DNA from: an uncultured Clostridia bacterium
GTDB taxonomy: Bacteria; Bacillota; Clostridia; Oscillospirales; Ruminococcaceae
Reading direction: 5' to 3'
Assembly (NCBI GenBank): GCA_947175045.1
Contig: CAMWLH010000087.1
Coordinates: 1 to 7,805, forward strand
DNA: 7,805 nucleotides
Below the pieces are notes generated by a model, which saw only the letters and a list, made by a program, of their open reading frames with translations, was not told the DNA's origin and searched no databases. Positions 1 through 4,211 of the stretch are shown here, one piece after another. Position 1 is the first letter of the stretch. Every line of letters begins with the position of its first letter. The position numbers and the translations under genes are program-made.

Positions 1-50
1 GGGACAGCGGCGACGAAACACCGCTGTACTACTGGAAGCGGAGGAGATAA
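1..50 (+). CDS. 3' end of an upstream gene (partial)
   Basis: Reading from base 3, the frame gives DSGDETPLYYWKRRR and stops at TAA 48-50. The stop sits inside the Shine-Dalgarno region of the next gene, whose ATG is at 52, which is the usual spacing of translationally packed phage genes. The basic RRR tail is all that can be seen. No family can be named from 15 residues, and the frame could be chance. The context of a phage-type cassette immediately downstream makes a co-transcribed phage gene the best guess. Confidence 0.45.
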   Translation, partial: DSGDETPLYYWKRRR

Positions 51-51
51 A

Positions 52-516
52 ATGCATTTTTACAACAATAACGTGGCGGGATTTCCTCAGCCCTATTATA
101 ACGGCGCTGTGCCGGACAGGCTCGCGCAGTTAAGCGGACAGTATCAGCCGCAGCAGCTCCAGCCGGTTCAGCCGGTACAGGCAATGCAGCCCATGCCGCA
201 GCCCGCGGGTAACGGCATAATCTGGGTGCAGGGCGAAGAGGGAGCTAAGGCGTATCTTACCGCCCCCGGCGCTTCCGTTATGCTTATGGACAGCGAAAAC
301 AACACTTTTTATATAAAATCCAGCGATCAGAGCGGAATGCCGCTGCGCATTTTCAACTACACGGAACGCACCGCGGCAAACAAGCCGCCTGTTGAGCCGC
401 AAGCGCAGGCAGATTTTGTGACCCGCGAGGAGTTCAACGCGCTGGAGGACAAGCTTAACGCGCTGCTCGCAAAGGAGCTGCCCAAGCCAGCCAGAAATTC
501 CAAAAAGACCTGCTAA
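52..516 (+). CDS. Phage-type hypothetical protein, Pro/Gln-rich N-terminus with a small beta core and coiled coil
   Basis: ATG 52 is preceded by GGAGGAG six bases upstream. The 154-aa product has an N-terminal low-complexity Pro/Gln/Tyr stretch (about residues 8-52). A compact core follows at about 54-104, containing IIWVQGEEGAKAYL, LMDSENNTFYIKSSDQSG and LRIFNYTE. A short predicted coiled coil follows (about 122-143, FVTREEFNALEDKLNALL). From memory, this layout matches small proteins in temperate phages and prophages of gut Clostridia, which are usually followed by a very short gene and then a roughly 100-aa protein, as here. Their role is not known to me; a structural or morphogenesis role is inference. 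The last residues (about 145-154) may have been altered by the IS110 insertion just downstream. No signal peptide or membrane segment is visible. Confidence 0.8.
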   Translation: MHFYNNNVAGFPQPYYNGAVPDRLAQLSGQYQPQQLQPVQPVQAMQPMPQPAGNGIIWVQGEEGAKAYLTAPGASVMLMDSENNTFYIKSSDQSGMPLRIFNYTERTAANKPPVEPQAQADFVTREEFNALEDKLNALLAKELPKPARNSKKTC

Positions 517-528
517 CAAAAGTCAACC

Positions 529-561
529 CCTAAAATGAAAAAAATTTTTTTAAATTTTAGG
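529..561. repeat. 33-nt near-palindrome CCTAAAAT...ATTTTAGG
   Basis: Arms CCTAAAAT (529-536) and ATTTTAGG (554-561) pair perfectly. The interior is G, A7, T7, AA, so most of the interior also pairs. It lies 12 bp after the stop of the 154-aa gene and on the downstream side of the IS110 transposase remnant. It could act as a weak bidirectional terminator, since both strands end in runs of T. Alternatively it may be the insertion target or end of the IS110 element. It is AT-only apart from the tips, so terminator strength would be low. Confidence 0.55.
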
Positions 562-640
562 ATTAAAGAAATAGGTATAGCAAAGCTGACCGCCGAAGGA
601 GAAATTTTTCGACGATCACAACAATCGTTAGGTGAACAAA

Positions 641-1053
641 TCAAGCGTTAAGAATCTCGTTCACTCTGGCATAGTAAATGCGCAGAAACTTGTTGGCGGC
701 GGCTATCATATAAACTTTGTATGGCTTGCCCTCAGCGCGTTTTTTATCAAGAAATCGGTAAACGGGGTCATATTTGGGACTGTTCTTGAGAATAACGTCA
801 ATGACTTGAAAAAGTGTTTTGCGAAGATGTGGAGAGCCGCGTTTGGAAATGCTTCAGGACTTAACGTCAATGTTTCCGGATTGGTACGGCGGAGCGTCAA
901 GCCCGGCAAAAGCGGTAATCGCTTTACGGCTGTGGAAACGGCGTGTATCGCCAATCTCTGCGATCAGCTGCGGAGCGAGAACTTTGCCAACACCGAACAT
1001 CTCCATAACAACGTTGTGTTCGGGAATCGCGGCAGATACAGCCGCGTTGGTGG
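641..1053 (-). pseudogene. IS110-family transposase, C-terminal fragment (Transposase_20 domain) with internal TGA
   Basis: Read on the minus strand, this frame gives the hallmark IS110/IS116/IS902 C-terminal domain: IPEHNVVMEMFGVGKVLAPQ, then LIAEIGDTRRFHSRKAITAF, AGLDAPPYQSGNIDVKS, a stop, SISKRGSPHLRKTLFQVI, DPVYRFLDKKRAEGKPYKVY and AAANKFLRIYYARVNEILNA, ending at TGA (641-643). A TGA at 854-856 sits where relatives carry Arg between KS and SISKRGS. This is consistent with a CGA-to-TGA transition. About 137 codons remain of roughly 400, and the N-terminal RuvC-like half is gone. The conserved QSG serine, a likely catalytic residue in this family, is still present upstream of the stop. It is dead twice over: truncated and interrupted. 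Confidence 0.88.
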
Positions 1054-1063
1054 CAAGGAGCAC

Positions 1064-1159
1064 ATGATTGAGCAGCTTCACGAGACGATGGAGGACGCGA
1101 CCACTGAGCGCCAGCGCTCCGCGATTCATCGCTGCATGGAGCAGCTGGAAAACGAGTAA
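1064..1159 (+). CDS. 31-aa phage micro-protein
   Basis: ATG 1064 begins MIEQLHETMEDATTERQRSA and the protein ends IHRCMEQLENE at TAA 1157-1159. AAGGAG (1055-1060) lies only three bases upstream, a short spacing. The IS110 remnant ends just left of this site, which may have rewritten the leader. Heptad-like Leu/Met/Ile spacing and many charged residues predict one or two helices. In phages with the neighbouring 154-aa and 102-aa families a very short gene of this type commonly sits between them, as far as I recall. The frame is open further upstream to 632, but that part is antisense to the transposase and is not coding. Function unknown. Confidence 0.6.
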   Translation: MIEQLHETMEDATTERQRSAIHRCMEQLENE

Positions 1160-1170
1160 CGGAGCGGGCT

Positions 1171-1479
1171 ATGGTTACCGAGCGGGAATTACTCGACGCC
1201 ATAAGAGAGTGCGAGAGCGCACCCTCGTCGTATCGGAGCTGCGAGAGACTGGCGGTGTTCTATTCGCTTTATGACAGGCTTTACGGCTCAGCGGCAGAAG
1301 CTCCCGAAAAGCATGCCGGAAACGCAGATATCCGATCTGTCTCCGACAGCGAATTCATGCGTCTGATAGCCGGAAAGGACTGGACCGATTTGCTCCTTAT
1401 CCTCGACGAGCTTATGGACAGCGTTAAAATTCTACAGCCGCGTCTATACGATGCCGTTATGCGAAAGCTGCGCGAATAA
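1171..1479 (+). CDS. Phage-type hypothetical protein, 102 aa
   Basis: Starts MVTERELLDAIRECESAPSS and continues with SCERLAVFYSLYDRLYG (about residues 23-39). A variable acidic linker follows, then SDSEFMRLIAGKDWTDLLLI and ILQPRLYDAVMRKLRE at the C-terminus. This two-helix-bundle layout with a variable middle is familiar from small proteins of Clostridia prophages, where it follows the WVQGEEGAKAYL-type gene and a micro-gene. Start supported by CGGAG (1160-1164) six bases upstream, only 11 bp after the previous stop, so the two are translationally linked. A strong terminator follows seven bases after the stop, marking the end of the unit. No enzymatic motif is visible; the role is unknown. 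Confidence 0.8.
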   Translation: MVTERELLDAIRECESAPSSYRSCERLAVFYSLYDRLYGSAAEAPEKHAGNADIRSVSDSEFMRLIAGKDWTDLLLILDELMDSVKILQPRLYDAVMRKLRE

Positions 1480-1485
1480 TTTTTC

Positions 1486-1513
1486 AGAGGGGCGTGTGAT
1501 CGCCCCTCTTTAA
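1486..1513 (+). terminator. Rho-independent terminator of the phage cassette
   Basis: Perfect 9-bp GC-rich stem AGAGGGGCG (1486-1494) / CGCCCCTCT (1501-1509), loop TGTGAT, then a short T-rich tail (TTTAATTGTTGTCTT). It starts seven bases after the stop of the 102-aa gene. Confidence 0.85.
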
Positions 1514-1622
1514 TTGTTGTCTTAATTTTGTCGGCTTACCGTGTTGCATACCTTGCTATTTTGGCGTGAATTTTGATGTTTTTGACGTCATTTTGCTTTT
1601 TTGAACAGCAAACGAAAATGCC

Positions 1623-1668
1623 GCAATCCCGCGCCGTTAAGCCATTCGCGGCAACGATTCGGGATTGC
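1623..1668. repeat. Long-loop inverted repeat GCAATCCCG / CGGGATTGC
   Basis: Perfect 9-bp arms at 1623-1631 and 1660-1668 enclose 28 nt, within which GCCG (1633-1636) and CGGC (1648-1651) can form an inner stem. There is no T-run after either arm, so it does not look like an intrinsic terminator. It might be a structured RNA piece, a recombination site or the residue of a mobile-element end. Confidence 0.55.
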
Positions 1669-1682
1669 ACATATTTTCCTAA

Positions 1683-1696
1683 TGGTGGAGCCGAGG
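1683..1696 (-). other. tRNA acceptor-like 14-mer, possible old attachment core
   Basis: TGGTGGAGCCGAGG is the reverse complement of CCTCGGCTCCACCA, the form of a tRNA 3' end with encoded CCA. The adjacent bases (GCGAAATTCCG) resemble a T-arm only poorly, so no whole tRNA is present. Sequences like this often remain as att cores where a phage integrated into a tRNA gene, and the phage cassette lies just to the left. The match is short and could be chance. Confidence 0.25.
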
Positions 1697-1883
1697 CGAA
1701 ATTCCGTTAGCACACATACATTTTGTCAATTATTCAGTTGTTTTCAATATCAAAAATAAAAGTATTAAGAAGATACGTTTTTCACATCCGCAAAGGATTT
1801 TTGCATCTATATGCATTTTTCTTTTCAAGCATGTTGGTTTTTCCAAAATTTGTATAAAGCTAAAAATGGGTATAGAGAGCAAT

Positions 1884-1886
1884 TAA
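1884..1886. repeat. Left target-site duplication TAA of the IS5 element
   Basis: TAA immediately left of the inverted repeat at 1887, matched by TAA at 2729-2731 immediately right of the other repeat. A 3-bp TNA duplication is what I recall for IS1031-group members of the IS5 family. Confidence 0.65.
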
Positions 1887-1901
1887 GAACCTGTACCAAT
1901 A
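1887..1901 (+). repeat. IS5-element inverted repeat, transposase-distal end
   Basis: GAACCTGTACCAATA. The last nine bases GTACCAATA are identical to the other end, and differences are confined to positions 4-6. The transposase frame reads right through this repeat, and its stop codon falls in the flanking target bases 1883-1885. Confidence 0.8.
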
Positions 1902-2295
1902 GAATAAAACCGTTTAAGTAAGGTATGAAAATGAGAAATAATAATCATATTTTTAGCATAAACGGTTCGAATTTCGTAATCTTTCGAAAGGCGTCGTGAA
2001 TGACCAAACCATGAAAAGGTTCTCTCCACCCGCCAACGTTTCGGTAAAACCTCAAAAACAGGTTTTATCTGTTTTGAAATATCAATTCTAATATTATGAA
2101 ATATTTCAAATGTGTTTTTGAATGTTCCTCTGTACCCTTCATCGGCACAACCGGCTTCTATACTTGGATAACGATACAGTGCTTTTTCAAAAGTATACAC
2201 TCCGCCTTTTGTGTCATGTATATTTGCGGCATGAACATGAACGGCAAGCAAATTTCCCATAATATCGGTTACTATATGTCGTTTTCGTCCTTTTG

Positions 2296-2306
2296 TTTTT
2301 TCCCCC
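2296..2306 (-). other. Candidate frameshift / transcript-slippage site G5A6 in the transposase
   Basis: On the coding (minus) strand GGGGGAAAAAAC lies where the DYD-type first frame must pass to the KTKGRKRH frame. Going from frame A to frame B needs +1 (or -2). Runs of A and G like this allow RNA polymerase slippage or ribosomal shifting in IS elements. A simple one-base insertion in the run would look identical. Confidence 0.5.
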
Positions 2307-2681
2307 GTCATAACCACGTTCGTCTGAGGAATACACAGTTTTCACGCTTTGTGAATCAATCAGAGCATAACTCGGCTCAGGTGATCTTCCTGCTTCTTCC
2401 CGAGTTTTGATGACTGTGACTTTCAATATTTTTTCCCATAATCCCTCTCGAACTGCCTTATAGTAAAAATTCGATACCGTTGTATGCGGCGGAAAATCAT
2501 GTGGCAATTGTCTCCATTTGCAGCCGCTGTCAACAAGGTACAACACTGCGTTTATTAACTCCCTCTTTTCCCATTTGCTTTTATTGCCTGACTTCCACAT
2601 TAACGGTTCTATTATTTCCTATTGACTGTCCGTTAAGTCGCTTTCATATGCTTTTCGTTTGTTTTCTACTATCATTTCTTT

Positions 2682-2710
2682 ATTATACCTTATTTTTTGG
2701 GGGGTGTCAA
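2682..2710 (-). promoter_or_regulatory. Perfect sigma-A promoter of the IS5 transposase
   Basis: On the minus strand TTGACA (2710-2705), a 17-bp spacer made mostly of C6A6, and TATAAT (2687-2682). Both hexamers and the spacing are exact consensus. The likely transcript start falls at about 2675, at or next to the transposase ATG, so the mRNA would be leaderless or nearly so; only a weak AAAGAA precedes the ATG. It reads into the element. Confidence 0.85.
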
Positions 2711-2713
2711 GTT

Positions 2714-2728
2714 TATTGGTACGAATTC
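2714..2728 (-). repeat. IS5-element inverted repeat, promoter-proximal end
   Basis: Read inward on the minus strand: GAATTCGTACCAATA, 12 of 15 matching the other end. The -35 box of the transposase promoter begins four bases inside it. Confidence 0.8.
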
Positions 2729-2731
2729 TAA
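2729..2731. repeat. Right target-site duplication TAA of the IS5 element
   Basis: Matches TAA at 1884-1886 on the other side. Confidence 0.65.
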
Positions 2732-2742
2732 AAATTTTTTAA

Positions 2743-3075
2743 AAACGCCATCACACAACACGGTTCAAAACAGATGTAATAGGTGAGGGACAAAAATACG
2801 AAAGAGATGATAATGACGATTTTATTTATTTTATTCAAGAAAGACGGCAGGAAGATTTCTCCTTTGACAATGAGCACATAATTAGCATAGAAGATGTAAT
2901 GGTGGGAGATAAGTACGGGGTATTCATGACATGGGAGAGAACAACACATCTTTTGTGGGATAACGGAGATTATGTTCTTCACATATCTGGCAGATTATCC
3001 AAAGATGCGGCTATAAATTTGGCAAAAAGCGCCAAAGTTTGCGAAATCGAAGAATTTTTTGAAAAAACAGCGTAA
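2743..3075 (+). pseudogene. 5'-truncated C-terminal fragment of a DUF4367-like extracytoplasmic protein
   Basis: The frame is open for 110 codons to TAA 3073-3075 but has no usable start. TAA at 2740-2742 closes it on the left, and the first ATG is at 2899 with no Shine-Dalgarno. Visible sequence includes DDNDDFIYFIQERRQEDFSF, NEHIISIEDVMVGDKYGVFM, LLWDNGDYVLHISGRLSKDA and INLAKSAKVCEIEEFFEKTA. The pattern of strand, variable loop, 'W-D-x-G-x-Y-x-L-x-I-x-G-x-L-S-K' and a final helix resembles the C-terminal half of DUF4367-type domains in exported Firmicutes proteins (recall, not a search). The signal/anchor region is missing. Excising the IS5 element does not restore an upstream frame, so the gene was truncated before or independently of that insertion. 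Confidence 0.6.
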
Positions 3076-3093
3076 TAGTTGTAATCGCAATTA

Positions 3094-3102
3094 TGTTATA
3101 AT
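3094..3102 (+). promoter_or_regulatory. Extended -10 promoter for the small secreted-protein gene
   Basis: TGTTATAAT combines the TGn extension with a perfect TATAAT (3097-3102). No good -35 lies 16-18 bp upstream, which fits extended -10 promoters. It is 48 bp ahead of ATG 3150 and follows the TAA-TAG stops of the truncated gene. Confidence 0.65.
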
Positions 3103-3105
3103 AAC

Positions 3106-3124
3106 AGCGAAGGATAAATTCGCT
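3106..3124 (+). repeat. Small hairpin in the 5' leader of the secreted-protein gene
   Basis: AGCGAA (3106-3111) and TTCGCT (3119-3124) with a 7-nt loop, between the -10 box and the Shine-Dalgarno AAAGGAGGG (3135-3143). It would lie at the very 5' end of the transcript, where a stem could protect mRNA or serve as an operator. There is no direct evidence for either. Confidence 0.4.
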
Positions 3125-3149
3125 AATAAACACGAAAGGAGGGAACGCT

Positions 3150-3583
3150 ATGAAGAAAAGACTTTTGCTTCCGGCGGTTTTGACCGCTGTTTTAAGCTTT
3201 TCCGCTATGCAGCCCTTTGCATATGCGGAAGCAGTTTCTGCCGCAGGTCTGATTGAACCGTATTACGATGATAATGTATACGCTGATGTCAAACTTACGA
3301 TACAGAATAAAACTGCCACCTGCTATTCGTCGATAGAAGCAGATGAAGTGGTTAAGATCACAGCCGAGCAAACGCTCCAAAAGCAGGGCTTGTTCTGGTC
3401 ATGGAGCAAATATGACAACACAAGCTAGACAAAGACGGCAAACGCAAGCTATATCTCTATGTCCAACACCAAGTCTGGTCTGAAAGCGGCACATACCACG
3501 TTAAAACGGTTTTCACGCTGACGAACAAAAACGGCAAGACCGAAACCATCACGGTATATAGCACTGAAAAAACTGTAAATTGA
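3150..3583 (+). pseudogene. Small secreted beta-rich protein, broken by amber codon and one-base deletion
   Basis: Starts at ATG 3150 behind AAAGGAGGG. A Sec signal peptide (MKKRLLLPAVLTAVLSFSAM...) has likely cleavage after AYA at residue 26. The frame reads VKLTIQNKTATCYSSIEADE and GLFWSWSKYDNTS to TAG (3426-3428), then resumes in frame as TKTANASYISMSNTKSGLK. After the A-run at 3483-3485 the sense moves by one base to SGTYHVKTVFTLTNKNGKTE and TITVYSTEKTVN, ending TGA 3581-3583. Relatives I recall have Trp at the TAG position, so this is probably TGG to TAG. Repaired length is 144 aa, typical of small exported Ig-like proteins of gut Clostridia. The unbroken product would be a 92-aa secreted stub. 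Confidence 0.75.
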
Positions 3584-3691
3584 ATGTGCGGGTCTCACGC
3601 CGTAAAACGGGCAATACCGCCCGGGGAAACAATGCGGACGTAAAATCAATCTGCGTTTCGCGGAAACTTTTTACAAGAAAGGAATTTGAAA

Positions 3692-4126
3692 ATGAAAACA
3701 ATTAAGATCAAGACCGCCATCGCGGCGGCAATCATCACCGTATGCGCTTTGGGTACAACAGTTTTTGCCGCGGGAGCATTCGAGCAGACAAGAGCGGGAG
3801 AAGCAAGTATGCTTTATTACAGCTTCTCGCTCACCGGAAAGGGCGACGCCGAGTACACAAGAGGATATGTAAAGGATGAGAACGGATTCGCATCGGTTCA
3901 TGTTTACAATGGTAATTTAACATCATCAAGTCCAATGCTTTTTAGTGTTACAACGCAACAAAACGCTACCTCTTATATTACCAAAACATTTAAAGCCACT
4001 ACACAGGGAGAAAGTGTAAGAGAACAACTCTATTATACAACTCAGCCCAAAAAAGGAGATACGATATATCTCAGAGGCGCTTCCGAATACAATGGCTGCC
4101 GGGCAAGCGGTAAGTGGAATCCGTAA
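3692..4126 (+). CDS. Small secreted protein, 144 aa, DUF2712-like
   Basis: ATG 3692 is chosen over the in-frame TTG 3686 because AAAGGA (3678-3683) is eight bases from the ATG but only two from the TTG. The signal peptide MKTIKIKTAIAAAIITVCAL has a predicted cut after VFA, residue 26. The mature part is beta-rich: LYYSFSLTGKGDAEYTRGYV (about 42-61), a Ser/Thr-rich middle, then GDTIYLRGASEYNGCRASGK and the terminal WNP. The closing 'YLRG-S-Y-G-A-G-W-P' pattern resembles DUF2712-type small exported proteins (recall). It has a single Cys after cleavage. Function unknown; an exported effector, bacteriocin-like or envelope-stress product is possible because an ABC operon follows. Base composition shifts sharply inside the gene: about 53% GC in 3721-3900 and 34% in 3901-4060 by hand count. 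Confidence 0.8.
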   Translation: MKTIKIKTAIAAAIITVCALGTTVFAAGAFEQTRAGEASMLYYSFSLTGKGDAEYTRGYVKDENGFASVHVYNGNLTSSSPMLFSVTTQQNATSYITKTFKATTQGESVREQLYYTTQPKKGDTIYLRGASEYNGCRASGKWNP

Positions 4127-4159
4127 TTACTGTGAACAAACGGGCATAATGTGATAATT

Positions 4160-4197
4160 GCGCGGCGGTGCGGTCGCCGCCGCGCATACATTTTATT
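4160..4197 (+). terminator. GC-rich hairpin between the secreted-protein gene and the ABC operon
   Basis: Perfect 9-bp stem GCGCGGCGG (4160-4168) / CCGCCGCGC (4177-4185), extendable by T-G and G-C pairs to a 4-nt loop, then ATACATTTTATT. The T-tract is interrupted, so termination is probably partial. It sits 34 bp after the secreted-protein stop and 27 bp before the lipoprotein ATG, where it could lower expression of the transporter relative to the secreted protein or stabilise the upstream mRNA. Confidence 0.65.
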
Positions 4198-4211
4198 AAG
4201 AAAGGTCAATT

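Larger units (their letters stand above)
517..1054. mobile_element. IS110-family insertion remnant splitting the phage cassette
   Basis: Everything between the 154-aa gene and the Shine-Dalgarno of the 31-aa gene is foreign to the cassette. It holds the 3' third of an IS110-family transposase on the minus strand, plus about 120 bp beyond its stop. IS110-type elements lack terminal inverted repeats, so exact edges cannot be read. The right edge is placed near 1051-1054, where transposase homology ends and AAGGAG of the next gene begins. The left edge lies somewhere in 517-640. The N-terminal DEDD half of the transposase is missing, so this is a deletion remnant. Confidence 0.6.
1512..1886. other. 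AT-rich noncoding spacer between phage cassette and IS5 element
   Basis: About 375 bp with no credible gene on either strand. It contains a 46-bp inverted-repeat structure (1623-1668) and a tRNA-acceptor-like stretch (1683-1696). The rest (about 1697-1880) is A/T-rich with no recognisable promoter, RNA or coding signal. Its right end is the TAA target duplication of the IS5 element. Confidence 0.6.
1883..2675 (-). pseudogene. IS5-family DDE transposase with amber codon and frameshift
   Basis: Full product would run from ATG 2675 (MIVENKRKAYESDLTDSQ) to TAA at 1885-1883, about 264 aa, normal for the group. A TAG (2621-2619) stands where the family has Trp in the N-terminal SDLTDxQWxxIEPL motif. 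The first frame continues through ELINAVLYLVDSGCKWRQLP and the first catalytic Asp in LIDSQSVKT, to RGYDGGKNK, stopping at 2214. The second frame (from about 2317) gives KTKGRKRHIVTDIMGNLLAV, the second Asp in GCADEGYRGT and the Glu in RWRVERTFSWFGHSRRLSKD. Joining them needs a +1 shift at G5A6 (2306-2296). Such overlaps are programmed in some IS5-family elements, so only the amber codon is clearly a lesion. DDE residues are otherwise present. Confidence 0.88.
1887..2728 (-). mobile_element. IS5-family insertion sequence, 842 bp, structurally complete
   Basis: Bounded by 15-bp inverted repeats (GAACCTGTACCAATA at 1887-1901 and, read inward on the minus strand, GAATTCGTACCAATA at 2728-2714; 12 of 15 identical) and TAA direct repeats. 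It holds one transposase gene on the minus strand with its own consensus promoter inside the right end. Size, protein motifs and duplication fit the IS1031/IS427 side of the IS5 family. Group assignment is from memory of family traits. The element is AT-rich compared with the phage genes to its left. Intact ends suggest recent arrival, but the transposase carries an amber codon, so it cannot move by itself unless a related copy helps. Confidence 0.85.

Noticed and set aside
632..1063. Plus-strand open frame upstream of, and in frame with, the 31-aa gene (would give a 175-aa protein from GTG 632)
   Set aside because: It is exactly antisense to the clear IS110 transposase domain and has no Shine-Dalgarno; only the last 31 codons look like a gene.
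1055..1129. Extension of the IS110 frame to ATG 1129 on the minus strand
   Set aside because: Residues before LATNAAVS are antisense to the phage micro-gene and do not resemble IS110; the homology ends near 1051.
2096..2731. Plus-strand open frames across the IS5 element
   Set aside because: They are shadows opposite the transposase, without Shine-Dalgarno sites or recognisable protein sequence.
2864..2892. TTGACA-17-ATAGAA promoter inside the truncated gene
   Set aside because: The -10 is poor and it lies within protein-like sequence, so it is probably chance.
2728..2982. 84-aa hydrophobic minus-strand frame
   Set aside because: It is opposite the DUF4367-like fragment, whose sense reading is far more protein-like; no ribosome binding site.
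2619..3428. TAG recoded as Trp
   Set aside because: No known bacterial code reads TAG as Trp, and the same genes carry other lesions (deletion, frame split), so mutation is more likely.
3608..3623. Hairpin CGGGC / GCCCG between the two secreted-protein genes as a terminator
   Set aside because: Only a 5-bp stem with no T-run after it.
4130..4158. Promoter ahead of the lipoprotein (CTGTGA-17-GATAAT)
   Set aside because: The -35 matches consensus at only three of six positions; the -10 is fair but not enough to annotate.
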